The position numbers were made by a program, and so were the translations under genes. The notes beneath the pieces are model-generated. The model saw nothing but the letters and a program-made list of their open reading frames with translations, did not search any database and was not told the DNA's origin. From contig CP092882.1 of assembly GCA_030710605.1 (NCBI GenBank), positions 17,108,316 to 17,172,315 of the forward strand: a stretch of DNA of 64,000 nt, read 5' to 3'. The DNA comes from Cordylochernes scorpioides. Lineage: Eukaryota; Arthropoda; Arachnida; Pseudoscorpiones; Chernetidae. Positions 43,757-54,329 of this stretch are shown piece by piece; position 1 is the stretch's first letter, and each line of letters opens with the position of its first letter.

Positions 43757-43910
43757 TAATAGTTCGTAACTATCATAGACGCACATGATTCTTTTTTTTT
43801 TTTCAAATCGAACAATTTCCACCAGCCTCTTTGCAATGAAATATCAAATGGGAAGGGCTGGGTCATCAGCCCATAGCGGTTTCGCCAGTCCAATCTATCA
43901 AACATTTCAT
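43757..43910. mobile_element. Foldback MITE FB1, decayed half copy
   Basis: Recognisable phrases 'gtaactatcatagacgcaca', 'gggaagggctgggtcatcag' and 'gcggtttcgccagt'. Confidence 0.6.
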
Positions 43911-43993
43911 CTACAGGAGTACACGAATAATAACAAAGGCCGTTAGATAATTTTATTATTTACAATACTATTGTGTATATATTGTTACATAAA

Positions 43994-44297
43994 GGGGGTC
44001 GGTGGAAGGATGGTCTAAACCGTTGGTTTTCGACCGCTACGACCCGTGTTCGATTCCCACATTGACATTTTTCTGATTTAAAAAAAAATTCTCCAATGAC
44101 ACCCGATTCTTGCAAAAGTCCAATCCCACCAGTGAGTGCAAGTAACTAAACGGAGCTCTGGCACATTTGTAAGTGCAAAGTCGAACTACTTTTCACATGT
44201 GTAGACATGTGGTGCACTTACAGTAAAAGCAGTCGCCTACTTCTATCCACCATGATTATCATGGCCTGCACCACGTGTACTAGGAATAAGCAAAAAT
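43994..44297 (+). mobile_element. tRNA-derived SINE, full-length copy
   Basis: Starts GGGGGTCGGTGGAAGG, with 'gtgttcgattccca' as a mutated B box, through 'gtggtgcacttacagtaaaa' to 'ccaccatgattatcatggcc' and 'actaggaataagcaaaaa'. No flanking duplication identified. Confidence 0.78.
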
Positions 44298-44479
44298 ATA
44301 TATTAATATGTATTAATACTAGTATTATAATACTAATACTATTATTATTCTTTTATATACTCCTGTTGGAAGGTAGAAATTCCCGAAAGCTTAATGCATT
44401 AATAAAATGGAAAGAAACTAATCTCCAAAAGAAATCAACTAAACATTGATTTAAACTGTTCCCGGATATTTGGCCAACC

Positions 44480-44560
44480 CATTTTATTGATAAATCAAGG
44501 AAAGCAATCCACGAACGCGTTTCGGGCTGTTGGCCCTCGTCAGCTTACCAACACCTGATT
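44480..44560. repeat. Hairpin MITE HP fragment
   Basis: Contains 'ttgataaatcaaggaaagc', 'cgaacgcgtttcgggctgtt' and 'ggccctcgtcagctt'. Confidence 0.62.
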
Positions 44561-44594
44561 TCCTTTCACATACAAGTTACTGTTTAAAGAGTTA

Positions 44595-44599
44595 AAAAG
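44595..44599. repeat. Target-site duplication of element D (left)
   Basis: AAAAG, repeated at 49623-49627 once the Helitron in the 3' LTR is taken into account. Confidence 0.85.
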
Positions 44600-44841
44600 T
44601 GTTAGAAATGTGAAATTTATAGAGTCGCTGTTTTCATCCCAAGTCGACCTTGACACGTGTACAATGAGGCGGCGCCACCTATACCAGCGTGACGTCACTA
44701 CTTAACCCTTACTCCTCCCAGCCAAGCTGCTGGCTGATTACAACTGTCATTCTATCTCTCTTTTGATTTTCTCTAAACTTGTATAACCAATAAATCAATT
44801 GGCACTCTGCTTTAACGAGTGATTCGTTAATATTTCCAATA
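44600..44841 (+). repeat. Element D 5' LTR
   Basis: 242 bp, TGTTAGAAATG...TTTCCAATA. It contains CACGTG-like and TGACGTCA motifs (about 44691-44698; the latter matches a CRE/ATF site) and an AATAAA near 44790. Direct partner of 48775-49007 + 49614-49622. Confidence 0.9.
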
Positions 44842-44857
44842 GGTTATGGGTCCTGAC
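44842..44857 (+). promoter_or_regulatory. Element D primer-binding site (internal fragment of initiator tRNA-Met)
   Basis: GGTTATGGGTCCTGAC directly after the LTR resembles the Drosophila copia primer site, which pairs with the anticodon region of a cleaved initiator tRNA-Met. One T replaces the expected C. Confidence 0.72.
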
Positions 44858-44919
44858 TACGCCCCAAATTCGAAGAAGCAAACCTAAAGTGAAACTGCTA
44901 AGCCTAACTCGTGCTAAAT

Positions 44920-47900
44920 ATGACGCACCTTGAGAATCAAGTCCGCCAGTTCAAAGGCGAAAACTTCTCCTTTTGGAAATTTCAGTTCCGACTACTATTA
45001 GAGCAAAATCAACTTTTGGATATCGTGGACGGCAAAGAAATCAAACCAGAGGTAAGTGACGCTACCTCTGCTATACAGGATGCATGGCACGCCAAAGATA
45101 TCAAAGCCCGAATGCTTATATCACAGGCACTTGAATTAAGATTTCTATAACCTTTGATGTCCTGTAAAACTGCCGCTCAAATGTGGACAAGGCTCATGTC
45201 CATCCACGAACGGAGATCAGAGATCGCAATTGGCATGTTGTGGCAACAATTTTTTGACGCCCGAATGTCGTCATCAGAGGATGTCAGCAGCTATATCGCC
45301 AAGATTGAAAATCTTAGTGCAAGAATTCAGGATGCAGGAGGAACGATTACAGATGACCAGAAAGTGGCAAAGATAATAAACTCTCTTCCTTCGAGCATGC
45401 GGTATTTCATCCCAGCATGGGAGTCTCAAGCGCCGATTACGCAGACTCTAGAGAACTTATCAGCACGTCTTCTGATTTAAGAATGTAGAAACCAGCAGGC
45501 CGATTCCTCGCAAGGTACAGCATTCTACCAACAGACTAAACCAAGAATCAAAGAAGACAACATAAAGAAGACTGATTCAGGAAAGATATCAGAACTAAAG
45601 AAAAAGACTGAATGCCATTATTGTCACAAGATTGGTCATTGGTCACGGGAATGTCGAAAACGGATTGCCGACCAGCAGAAGAAAAACGAGAAGCGGAAGA
45701 ACCAAGCAGGAGATTATGATCATAAAGTTTTCAACGCTGATACCATCCTAAAGTGGAATGACTGCGACATATGGTGGGCAGATAGCGGAGCAAGCTGCAG
45801 CATGACCTTCCGACGTGAATGGTTCAAGTCCTTCACTCCGATCCACAACGATCATAGAATATACCTTGGAGACAACACTTCCGTCCTTGCAGAAGGTACA
45901 GGTGACATCGAAATCCTTGCCATGGTGAATGGAGAATGGATTGCAACATCAATCAGGAATGTGCTCTACTCTTCGAAGCTCAAGAAAAATTTGTTCAGCC
46001 TGGGAGTGTGCACTGAAAAGGGATACCGAGTAGACATCGACAAGGATGAGCTGCGCATCTACTCAAGAAAAGATCTGAAAGCAGTTGGACAACGCCAAGA
46101 TGGGCTCTACAAGATGATGTTCCGAGTTACTTCATCTTCACAAGGATTTTCTGCAAAGATCAACAACCTCCAACTGTGGCACGAAAGACTAGCACACATC
46201 TCACTCACCACTATTCGAGAAATGGCCAAGAAAGGATTGATCAACGGTTTGCAACCCGAGGACATAAAAGAAGACGATTTCTTCTGTCAAGGCTGCCAAG
46301 AAGGAAAAGCTCACAGAAAGCCTAGTCATTTGTCTGAAACAAAGGAGTACAATCCTGGTGAGTTCATTTTAAGTGATATCTGCGGCCCTATGCCAACACA
46401 ATCAATAGGAGGATCACTTTATTTCATTTTATTCAAAGATTATTCCAGTGGCTTTCGCCATATAGATTTCATTAGACACAAATCCGATATTTTACACAAA
46501 TTTGAAAACTTTGCTAGATTCAGTTATAATCAAACAGGCAATAAAATTAAAGTGATTAGAACCGATAATGCACTAGAATATACCAGTAAAGATTTCACAA
46601 ATACTTGCAGAAAGTTCGGAATAGTGCATGAATTGTCAGCTCCATATGTTCACGAACAGATAGGGCGCGTAGAACGAGACAATAGAACTATTGTCGAAGC
46701 AGCTCGATCGATGCTGTGCGCACGAAATCTTCCCGAAGAACTTTGGGCAGAAGCTTGCAATACTGCAACCTTCATTCTAAACCGAACATTCACTAAACAA
46801 GCTCCCAATACCACACCCTATGAACTCTTTTTCGGAAGAAAAGTTAGTTTGTATAATCTAAAGATTTTCGGCTGTGAAGCATGGTTGCATACACCTAAAG
46901 AACGTAGAAGGAAATGGGATAAGAAATCACAAAAGATGATTTTCTTAGGATACGATAAAACATGCACTAACTTTCAACTCTGGAACCCTTCTACTAGAAA
47001 GATTTCTATCTCTAAAGATGTTACTTTTAACGAGACAAAACTGCAACATTACGAACTAGAGGGAGAAAACTCCGTCCCAATAGACATTGACCTTGTTCCG
47101 CCGGCACCAACAACCGAAGATGAATCACCTACAGCGCTACGGTTTCCCACGCCGTCGGGATTCCACCCGATGATAACTCGATCTAAAAAGAAAGCAGATT
47201 CTTGTAACTACCATTTTGTCGATGAGCCTTCAACCTATAAAGATGCTATGGAAAGTCCAAATGCCGAAAAATGGTTGGATGCAATGAAAGAAGAAATAAA
47301 AGCGTTAGAATCTAATAACACATGGTCACTCGAAACCCTACCAGACGGATATAAGCCAATAGGAAGTAAATGGGTTTATAAGCTAAAATCCCATCCCAAC
47401 TCTACGGCACCTAAATTTAAGGCTAGACTTGTAGCTAAGGGTTACACACAAAGGAAGAACGTAGACTATTTCGACACCTTCAGTCCTGTTGTCAGATATG
47501 ATTCACTTCGAGTGTTACTAGCAAACGCGGCATCAGAAAGAATGTTCTTAAAACAATTTGACGTAAAGACTGCATTTTTATATGGTGACCTAGACGAAGT
47601 CATATACTTAGAACAACCAGAAGGTTTCTCTCAAGGACACAATTTTGTTTGTAAACTACAAAAGAGTCTATATGGACTGAAACAATCGTCCAGAAATTGG
47701 AATAGGAAGTTTAAATCCTTCTTAGAGAAACACAATTTTTTCCAATCTAATGCAGATCAATGTGTTTTCACCGGAACTATTAACGACACTCAAATGATCC
47801 TTGCTCTTTGCGTCGATGATGGACTTCTCATGTCTCGGAACAAGGACGATATCGATTCTATCGTCCAGGAACTATCTCACGAGTTCAATATAACGTTTAG

Positions 47901-48780
47901 AGATGCAGATTATTTCGTAGGACTTCAGATTGAACAATCAGAGGATAGATCGAAGATCTATATCCACCAATCTTCATACATAAACAAGATTTTAGATAAA
48001 TTCAACATGATTGATTGCAAACCCGCAGCAGTACCCATGGACCCGAGTACAGTCCTAACTAAAGCTGATTGCCCAGACTTAGATAAAAATGGAAATTCAC
48101 CTAAAATTCCTTACAGAGAAGCCGTAGGCTCACTAATGTTTGCCTCTTCTGTTTCTAGACCGGACATAGCTTTTGCAACATCACAGTTAAGTAAATACCT
48201 TGACAACCCAGGACAGACACACTGGACAGCAATTAAAAATGTATTTCGCTACTTGAAAGCAACACCACAATTAGGAATATTGTACGCTAGCCATCAAGAG
48301 TTAACAGGTTACTCAGATAGCGATCATGCTAGGGACATTGATTCAAGGAAAAGTACTACAGGTTACATCTTCATGTTAAACCATGGTGCTGTTTCATGGT
48401 CAAGCCAAAAGCAATCGACAGTTGCCCTCTCGACAACAGAAAGTGAATATATTGCTGCCTGTGCTGCTACTAAAGAAATGGTCTGGCTACGCAGACTTCT
48501 TAAGGATATCGGGATTAAGATGGACAGACCCACAGTACTCAACATGGATAATCAAGCAGCCATAAAGCTAGTGCAGAATCCCGAGTTCCATAAGAGAACG
48601 AAGCACATTGATGTACGATATCACTACATTCGTACTAAACAGGAAGATGGTGAGCTGATCACAAGATATGTCAGCACTCTTCAGCAGACGGCTGACCTCC
48701 TGACGAAACCTTTGGGACCGAAACACTTCAGGCGGCTCCTAGAAAACTTGAACGTTATAAATTTCAAGAGGGAGTGTTAG
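44920..48780 (+). pseudogene. Element D gag-pol polyprotein with two nonsense codons
   Basis: One continuous frame from ATG 44920 to TAG 48778-48780, broken only by TAA at 45148-45150 and TAA at 45478-45480, both in gag. Gag (UBN2-type) to about 45600; zinc knuckle CHYCHKIGHWSREC at 45613-45654; protease DSGA from 45781. Integrase has LWHERLAH and C-x2-C (about 46170-46310), then Asp in ILSDICGP (about 46373), Asp in RTDNALEY (about 46560) and Glu in GRVERDNR (about 46670). RT has SLYGLKQSSRNW and CVDDGL (about 47810). RNase H has GYSDSDHA and STTESEYIA. The pol part alone is open from 45481. The terminal Cys codon and stop lie inside the 3' LTR. The two stops make this copy unlikely to make gag. 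Confidence 0.92.
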
Positions 48781-49007
48781 AAATGTGAAATTTATAGATT
48801 CGCTGTTTTCATCCCAAGTCGACCTTGACACGTGTACAGTGAGGCGGCGCCACCTATACCAGCGTGACGTCACTACTTAACCCCTACTCCTCCCTGCCAA
48901 GCTGCTGGCTGATTACAACTGTCATTCTATCTCTCTTTTGATTTTCTCTAAACTTGTATAACCAATAAATCAATTGGCACTCTGCTTTAACGAGTGATTC
49001 GTTAATA

Positions 49008-49613
49008 TCTACTTATATATTTGCCTTATTCTGTCTGTTTGTTTGTCTGTTTGTCTGTTTGTCTGAAGCTCACGGATAGAATGCGCGCTCATTGGCTGCA
49101 AGGGAACACGTGTCCTCCCTGCCCCCCTCTAGACAACCCTGTTATTCAAAAACCATACATCCAATCGCCATGAAATTCTGGGATATTATTAGGTATATCC
49201 CCGGAAAGGTTTTCGAAAAATAATTTCTTGAATATCTTGAATATCCTTAGAGTTATTTGCAGAATTGTAGATATAACTCGCAAGCAGCGCCGCCAGACGG
49301 TGATAGGCCTAAGCTTGCTGCTCCACCCCTGTTGACCTTGGGTCGGCGTGTGAGTCACAGCATGATGCAACAAAAAACACTCTCTCTGGGGATTGCGGCG
49401 TCAACAACCTGTAAGTTTGTGCCTCTCTCATAAACCTGTCTATACAGACCACCCTGTCTATAGCGACCACTCTAGACAACCCTGTTATCAGCTGTGTGAT
49501 ACATCCACCTGTCTATACAGACCACCCTGTTAATAGCGACCACCCAAGTCAACGTTTTTAGAATATATTCGCACTCGGGTAAACCCCGGGCGTTGCCCGG
49601 GCCATTCGTCTAG
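49008..49613 (+). mobile_element. Non-autonomous Helitron (606 bp) inserted in the Copia 3' LTR
   Basis: Starts TCTACTTATATATTTGCC, ends ...CCATTCGTCTAG, with a perfect 7-bp hairpin (CCCGGGC-GTT-GCCCGGG) eight bases before CTAG. It lies precisely between A (49007) and T (49614) of the LTR, with no target duplication, as known for Helitrons. The first 130 bases and last 180 bases match the element at 26384-28927 in reverse orientation. About one and a half 73-bp units are at 49437-49550. No coding frame. Confidence 0.93.
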
Positions 49614-49622
49614 TTTCCAATA
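49614..49622 (+). repeat. Last nine bases of the Copia 3' LTR
   Basis: TTTCCAATA, identical to 44833-44841, followed by the target duplication AAAAG. Confidence 0.88.
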
Positions 49623-49659
49623 AAAAGAAACAAGAAAGAAGAAAACAAGAAAAATAAAG

Positions 49660-50120
49660 ATAGAGGCTGCCTGGCCGGAATTCATAGTTATTCTAATTAA
49701 AGATACTTCGGCCAGTAAATCTTTTTATTATCTCGACGTTTCGACAAAAATCTTTTGTTCTCGTCAGGAGCGAACAAAAATTAAAACATTTGGCAAAGCG
49801 TTAAAATTTATTCTAAGGTTGCAAGGGGTTCTCACGCGATATTTCAAACATCTAAATTATATCATTTTTAACGCTTTGCCAAATGTTTTAATTTATGAAA
49901 AATATCACAAATGTGATATTGTACTGGGATGAGATGCATAAATTATGAAAATGACATCTCTTTATCGTGCAACTTAGCCATCAGCAACTTTCAGTTGCAC
50001 GATAAGGGGATTCCTTTTTCATAATGTTTTAATTTTACTTCGCTCCTGACGAAGACAAAATAATTTTGTCGAAACGTCGAGATAATAAAAAAGATTTACT
50101 GGCCGAAGTATCTTTAATTT
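49660..50120. mobile_element. Foldback element FB2 with an HP hairpin inserted
   Basis: The ends are inverted: 'aaagatacttcggccagtaa' (about 49700) and 'ttactggccgaagtatcttt' (about 50098-50117), continuing through 'attatctcgacgtttcgaca'. An inner inverted pair 'aaaacatttggcaaagcgtt' / 'aacgctttgccaaatgtttt' lies at about 49783-49885. An HP hairpin copy occupies about 49905-50025. A related short copy is at 60118-60220. Confidence 0.78.
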
Positions 50121-50357
50121 GAAGAAGAAAAATAAAATTTAAGAATATATCTGATTAACTATCCAATACCAAGAAAAAACAAAAAAATCGAGTTTGAATC
50201 TATAATTGAGAATTGGAAAGGAAAATAATAAAAAACCAAAACACTAATTAACCCTTACCTAGTTTCCCCCCAACCAAGAAATAAAATCATAAATATATCT
50301 ACAACATTTCCTGAATTTTCAAAATACGTATCTACTACAAGTATAGTACTTATATAC
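50121..50357. other. AT-rich spacer
   Basis: No feature seen. Confidence 0.4.
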
Positions 50358-50361
50358 ATAT

Positions 50362-51073
50362 TGTGACGTAGAGAATTAGAAAAGACAAACTTCATAATTA
50401 CATGGCAATTTATTTATTGTAAAAACCAAATTAAAACTAATAAATAGCAGAGAGACAATGATAAAATTTTACAGTGTATCAAAATACAAATATCGAAATT
50501 TAAAAATAGTTTCATAGAATAATAAATAATATATTACATAGCTCCTTTCCTATGGGAGCTGTGACCCACAGCTTGAAAATCTTATTGCTACTGACATGGA
50601 TCTGACGTGTTTCTGTCAAGGATTCCCTCGGAGTCTGTCCCTAGTAGCTTTGTGTCCTTTTTCTTACGGCATGAAGAGCAACTTTGTCGTTGTATCGTCT
50701 ATAGGGATATCGTCATTTTGGAGGGAATTCTTGGCTTTGACACGACAGTGGAATCCTGGAGCCAGTCTTTAAAAATATAGATCATAGCAGCCATGGCCTT
50801 AAGGTCTTCTCGACGATCTTCAGTTTAACTTCCCTAATCTACCCAGCATCTCCACCAAAATGTCACGTAGAAAATTAGGAAAGACAAACTTCAGAATTAC
50901 ACAGCAATTTATTTAATGTAAAAACCAAATTAAAACTAATAAATATCAGAGAGACAATGAGAAAATTTTACAGTGTATCAAAATACAGATATCGAAATTT
51001 AAAAAATATTTCATAGAGAGAGAGAGAAGAGAATAATAAATAAAATGCTATAATATATAGTTCCTCGAATACA
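50362..51073 (-). mobile_element. Element G: miniature LTR retrotransposon (TRIM-like)
   Basis: Direct repeats of about 180-210 bases (50362-50538 and 50861-about 51073) flank only about 320 bases. On the - strand the right copy is followed after a TTT/TTTT spacer by TGGTGGAGATGCTGGGT (50841-50857), complementary with one mismatch to the 3' end of tRNA-Ala. Before the left copy there is a purine tract ATAGGAAAGGAG. Ends TG...CA fit on the left; the right copy has AG-repeat expansion, so its limit is uncertain, as is the possible ATAT duplication. No protein is encoded, hence it depends fully on other elements. A fragment of its interior recurs at 54684-54895. Confidence 0.72.
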
Positions 51074-51156
51074 ATATCTTCCAGTTTTCTGTAGTTCTGG
51101 AAGATGGGACATTCTATCAATAGGTGACTAGAATCCTGTCACCACCATTAGACTGA

Positions 51157-51372
51157 TTTTTCCGCGAGGCCTTCCAGGTCGTCGGCAGACCCCCTGATCT
51201 ACAAGCCTGGATCTTCGGGACTGACCTGGTAGACGACGAACTGGCCATCCTCGCATCGGCGAAATCGAGAATCAACCGATACTTCGTCCAGGTCGGACTG
51301 GGCCAGGCCATCGAGGACCCCGTCATCACCTGGAGGAGGACTCTATCGCGGTGGGGAAGAACACTTGGCTGA
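51157..51372 (+). pseudogene. Unrecognised GC-rich open frame (71 codons)
   Basis: After TGA at 51154 the frame reads 71 codons to TGA 51370-51372 with strongly coding-like composition and high GC: FFREAFQVVGRPPDLQAW, DDELAILASAKSRINRYF, TWRRTLSRWGRTLG. No ATG. It may be the C-terminus of an element's protein interrupted further left by element G. I do not recognise the family. Confidence 0.4.
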
Positions 51373-51390
51373 TCTTTTTCATGTAAATAT

Positions 51391-51896
51391 TGAAGCGGTG
51401 GAGCAAGGCAGGCCAAGAGAAGAAGGAATGCAGGGGCCCTTCCAGGGAAGTGTGGATTGACAAATTTCAGAGGAGGGGGGCGGCAGACAGGGAGTCCAGC
51501 TGGCGCCGCCGTAGGAGGGATCAGCCGAGTCAGCGGCCGGCCTGCCGGGGGTTTGTGCACCGAGAAGACCTGGCAGTCTAGGGAGAGAAGTCTGTCTGGT
51601 GAAAACGGGACCTGCAGCGAGGAAAACGACGGTGACAACAGACGCAGCAGGTAGGCTCCGGACGTGTGGCCGTATGGACTGACCGGGAGACGATGTGGAT
51701 TAACAAGAGGAGGACGAGGAGGAACCTACCTGGGGCGACATTGAAGGCAAGTCAATCCCCTATGTATAGCTATTAATATCCCTTTTGAAGATCTTTTAAT
51801 AAATCCATAGTACTATAAGCTGTATCCAAAACGAACCCACATTGTTCTCTTAGAAACCTTGAACGCAAACATCGACGGCTGAGAAGAGTCGTAACA
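51391..51896 (+). repeat. Element F 5' LTR
   Basis: 506 bp, GC-rich in its first two thirds; begins TGAAGCGGTGG, ends AGAGTCGTAACA. Confidence 0.88.
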
Positions 51897-51898
51897 AT

Positions 51899-51916
51899 TG
51901 GTGTCAGAAGTGGGAT
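51899..51916 (+). promoter_or_regulatory. Element F primer-binding site (tRNA-Leu)
   Basis: TGGTGTCAGAAGTGGGAT, an 18-base complement of the tRNA-Leu 3' end, two bases after the LTR. Confidence 0.85.
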
Positions 51917-51971
51917 ACAGCTTAGTTAATTTTAATTGAAGATTTTATTTTGCGCTAATTTAAAAAGAAAA

Positions 51972-53447
51972 ATGGAAAAACTAACCGACCTCGAAATTGA
52001 AAAATTCCCAAAATTGCTCAGTCTGATAAGTCAGAAAGTAGATGAGCTCGGAGAAAACTTGGATACTCGATTGAGCCGACTCGAGCATATTCGGAATGTC
52101 AAACGTTCTGTCACACCCATGTCTTGCGAAGTTAAGTTCAATGTACTACCGCCAGAAAATACGGATGGCTTTTCAAAAACAATCACAGCAACCAATAGCC
52201 CACGTATTCAATGTCTGAGGGGACAAAAGACGATCCCAGGTGATGAAGATCCCGACAAAACCATCACAACAAAGACCATCACGTCAGGAGACGTTGTAAG
52301 TGTACTGTCAGAATCTACGCTGGAAGATTCTCCCGTGATCCAGAAGTCCGAAGAGTGTCGACATAAGGAAATGATCAAGACTGGTTGTGTAGCGGAGGAG
52401 GACGAGCTGATCGCCTCAGACAACGGCTGTGGCACGAGTGATTCGAACCAAATCAAGCGGACGGAAGGAGAATGCCCTCAAGGTGATATACAGTGCGGGA
52501 ATTCAACCCTTGGGATCCATTCTGAAATACTCCATGAGAACAGCAACGATCTTAGCGAGCTGCATTGCGACAGCGTGGCTGACTTCTGCGACAGTGACAG
52601 ATTGTCAGGGACTACAGCGGCGATACAACTGGACGGGATGGAGCTGGGTGCTCCGTGGAAGTGCGACAAGGCTAGATGGTCGAAGCACCCCAAAGTTGGA
52701 GCCGGCGACCCGACTGAACGGGATAGAGCATTGGACGCTCTGTTGAAGTCCGACGACAAGGTCTGTGCCGCGGAAGTCGCGCGCCATGTGTCAGCGCCGT
52801 CGTCTGCAATACAAGCTGAAAAGATGTGCTACGAGTGTGTGCCCATCACCTTCGTTACTTCGCCCGACAAGGTGCAGACTCAGCCACCATCGCTTAGAAC
52901 AAGTTGTGCCGAAATTGAAACTACTGTGCGGTCTGGCACCTTCAGAAATTTCGAGGATTTCATGCCCCAGGGCAAAGACAGCATCGAGTGGCCCAGGTCT
53001 ATAATTTGTAGAAGAATAAATTTTCAGTTGCAGAGAAATGCGAAACCGACAGAAAAAAGGAACTTTCCCGAACACCTCTGGAAGTCTAACAAGGACGAAT
53101 ACGTGCTGGAAGGCCACGATATGGTCAGCTTGGATCAAGAAAGCGCATCCACTTTTGAGACCCACGATCTATCGCCCTGTCGTAGGAAGAAAATCAGAGT
53201 TAGGATGTGGTTCTGCAAACAAGGGCTGGCGCTAATCCTGCCGCTGCGCTTCCGGGAGGCGGACGACCCTCATGTGGCCAGAGACGTCAGGGAGATCAAA
53301 GGGCCGCCGATCAGCGCCTCTGGTGAAATCAGCCTTTTCGGGAAGAAAAGAATTGAGAAGGGGGCAGTGAAGCGGTGGAGCAAGGCAGGCCAGGAGAAGA
53401 AGGAATGCAGGGGCCCTTCCAGGGAAGTATGGATTGACAAATTTTAG
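51972..53447 (+). CDS. Element F single protein (491 residues), gag-like position, function unknown
   Basis: The first ATG after the primer site is 51972. The N-terminus (MEKLTDLEIEKFPKLL, then DTRLSRLEHI) is a predicted coiled coil as in the start of some Gypsy gag proteins. The middle is acidic, Ser/Thr-rich and of low similarity to anything I recognise. The C-terminus is basic (CRRKKIRVRMWF, FGKKRIEKGAVKRW). No zinc knuckle, protease, RT or integrase motif is visible. The frame crosses the polypurine tract and uses a stop 80 bases inside the 3' LTR. The whole frame is open with no frameshift, which suggests constraint or youth. It could be a gag N-terminus fused by internal deletion to a pol C-terminus, as in element B; this is not proven. 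Confidence 0.6.
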   Translation: MEKLTDLEIEKFPKLLSLISQKVDELGENLDTRLSRLEHIRNVKRSVTPMSCEVKFNVLPPENTDGFSKTITATNSPRIQCLRGQKTIPGDEDPDKTITTKTITSGDVVSVLSESTLEDSPVIQKSEECRHKEMIKTGCVAEEDELIASDNGCGTSDSNQIKRTEGECPQGDIQCGNSTLGIHSEILHENSNDLSELHCDSVADFCDSDRLSGTTAAIQLDGMELGAPWKCDKARWSKHPKVGAGDPTERDRALDALLKSDDKVCAAEVARHVSAPSSAIQAEKMCYECVPITFVTSPDKVQTQPPSLRTSCAEIETTVRSGTFRNFEDFMPQGKDSIEWPRSIICRRINFQLQRNAKPTEKRNFPEHLWKSNKDEYVLEGHDMVSLDQESASTFETHDLSPCRRKKIRVRMWFCKQGLALILPLRFREADDPHVARDVREIKGPPISASGEISLFGKKRIEKGAVKRWSKAGQEKKECRGPSREVWIDKF

Positions 53448-53875
53448 AGGAGGGGGGCGCGGCAGACAGGGAGTCCAGCTGGCGCCGCCGTAGGGGAGGG
53501 ATCAGCCGAGTCAGCGGCCGGCCTGCCGGGGGTTTGTGCACCGAGAAGACCTGGCAGTCTGGGGAGAGAAGTCTGTCTGGTGAAAACGGGACCTGCAGCG
53601 AGGAAAACGGCGGTGACAACAGACGCAGCAGGTGGGCTCCGGACGTGTGGCCGTATGGACTGACCGGGAGACGGTGTGGATTAACAAGAGGAGGACGAGG
53701 AGGAACCTACCTGGGGCGACATTGAAGGCAAGTCAATCCCCTATGTATAGCTATTAATATCCCTTTTAAAGATCTTGTGATAAATACATAGTACTAAGCT
53801 GTATCCAAAACGAACCCACATTGTTCTCTTAGAAACCTTGAACGCAAACATCGACGCCTGAGAAGAGTCGTAACA
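53368..53875 (+). repeat. Element F 3' LTR
   Basis: 508 bp, partner of 51391-51896 with scattered substitutions and small indels (for example an extra GC at about 53458 and GG at about 53494). Confidence 0.88.
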
Positions 53876-54074
53876 ATATTTTAAACTGTAACCTCTCTCC
53901 CAACTGTTGACTAGATGTCAATAAACTGTCTTTAATTGTCAAATTGTCATTAGACTGGTTTTGATTCTGAATTCCACCTGCAGAAACGCGTGGTTTGAAA
54001 GTTTCAGTTTATATGTCGTTATATATATTTTGTAGTTGCAATCATATAATTTTCTGTCAATATTGCTAATTATT

Positions 54075-54310
54075 GAGATAAAGGCATCTCCTGATAGGGA
54101 AACTAAATGTTGCTGATGGCACCATCTGTCAAAATAAATATAATCGAATCGTTAATTTTCCATTATTCCAAAATTGGTCAAATACCCATTCTTGATTAAT
54201 CAAGAAAAACTAGGCACCAGATTAATCAAGAATGGGTATTTGGACAATTCTGGCATGATAATAACAAAAATCAACCATTAGTTGATATTTATTCCGATAG
54301 ATGGCGCAAC
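54075..54310. repeat. Hairpin MITE HP, palindromic copy
   Basis: Contains 'aaaggcatctcctgat' and 'tgttgctgatgg', then 'acccattcttgattaatcaa' and its inverse 'ttaatcaagaatgggtattt', then 'tattccgatagatggcgc'. Confidence 0.68.
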
Positions 54311-54329
54311 AAAATGTACTTTAGGATAA

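Larger units (their letters stand above)
44600..49622 (+). mobile_element. Element D: Ty1/Copia retrotransposon, with a Helitron in its 3' LTR
   Basis: Two 242-bp LTRs (44600-44841; 48775-49007 plus 49614-49622) differ at about four or five places. A primer site follows the 5' LTR directly. The polyprotein frame has two stop codons. The 3' LTR is split nine bases before its end by a 606-bp Helitron; removing it restores the LTR length exactly and aligns the 5-bp duplication AAAAG. The order gag, protease, integrase, RT, RNase H defines Copia. Confidence 0.92.
51391..53875 (+). mobile_element. Element F: pol-less LTR retrotransposon primed by tRNA-Leu
   Basis: LTRs 51391-51896 (506 bp) and 53368-53875 (508 bp) are about 97 per cent alike, TG...CA, with a 4-bp ATAT flank on both sides (51387-51390, 53876-53879; weak evidence in AT-rich DNA). 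The primer site TGGTGTCAGAAGTGGGAT (51899-51916) is complementary to the 3' end of tRNA-Leu. The polypurine tract is GAGAAGGGGGCAG before 53368. The 1471-bp interior has one frame without recognisable protease, RT or integrase. Confidence 0.87.

Noticed and set aside
51936..51971. Extra N-terminal 12 residues on the element F protein
   Set aside because: That reading begins at TTG; the first ATG is 51972 in a better context.
52208..53165. Antisense and alternative-frame ORFs within element F
   Set aside because: They overlap the 491-residue frame, which has the expected position after the primer site; GC-rich DNA produces such shadows.
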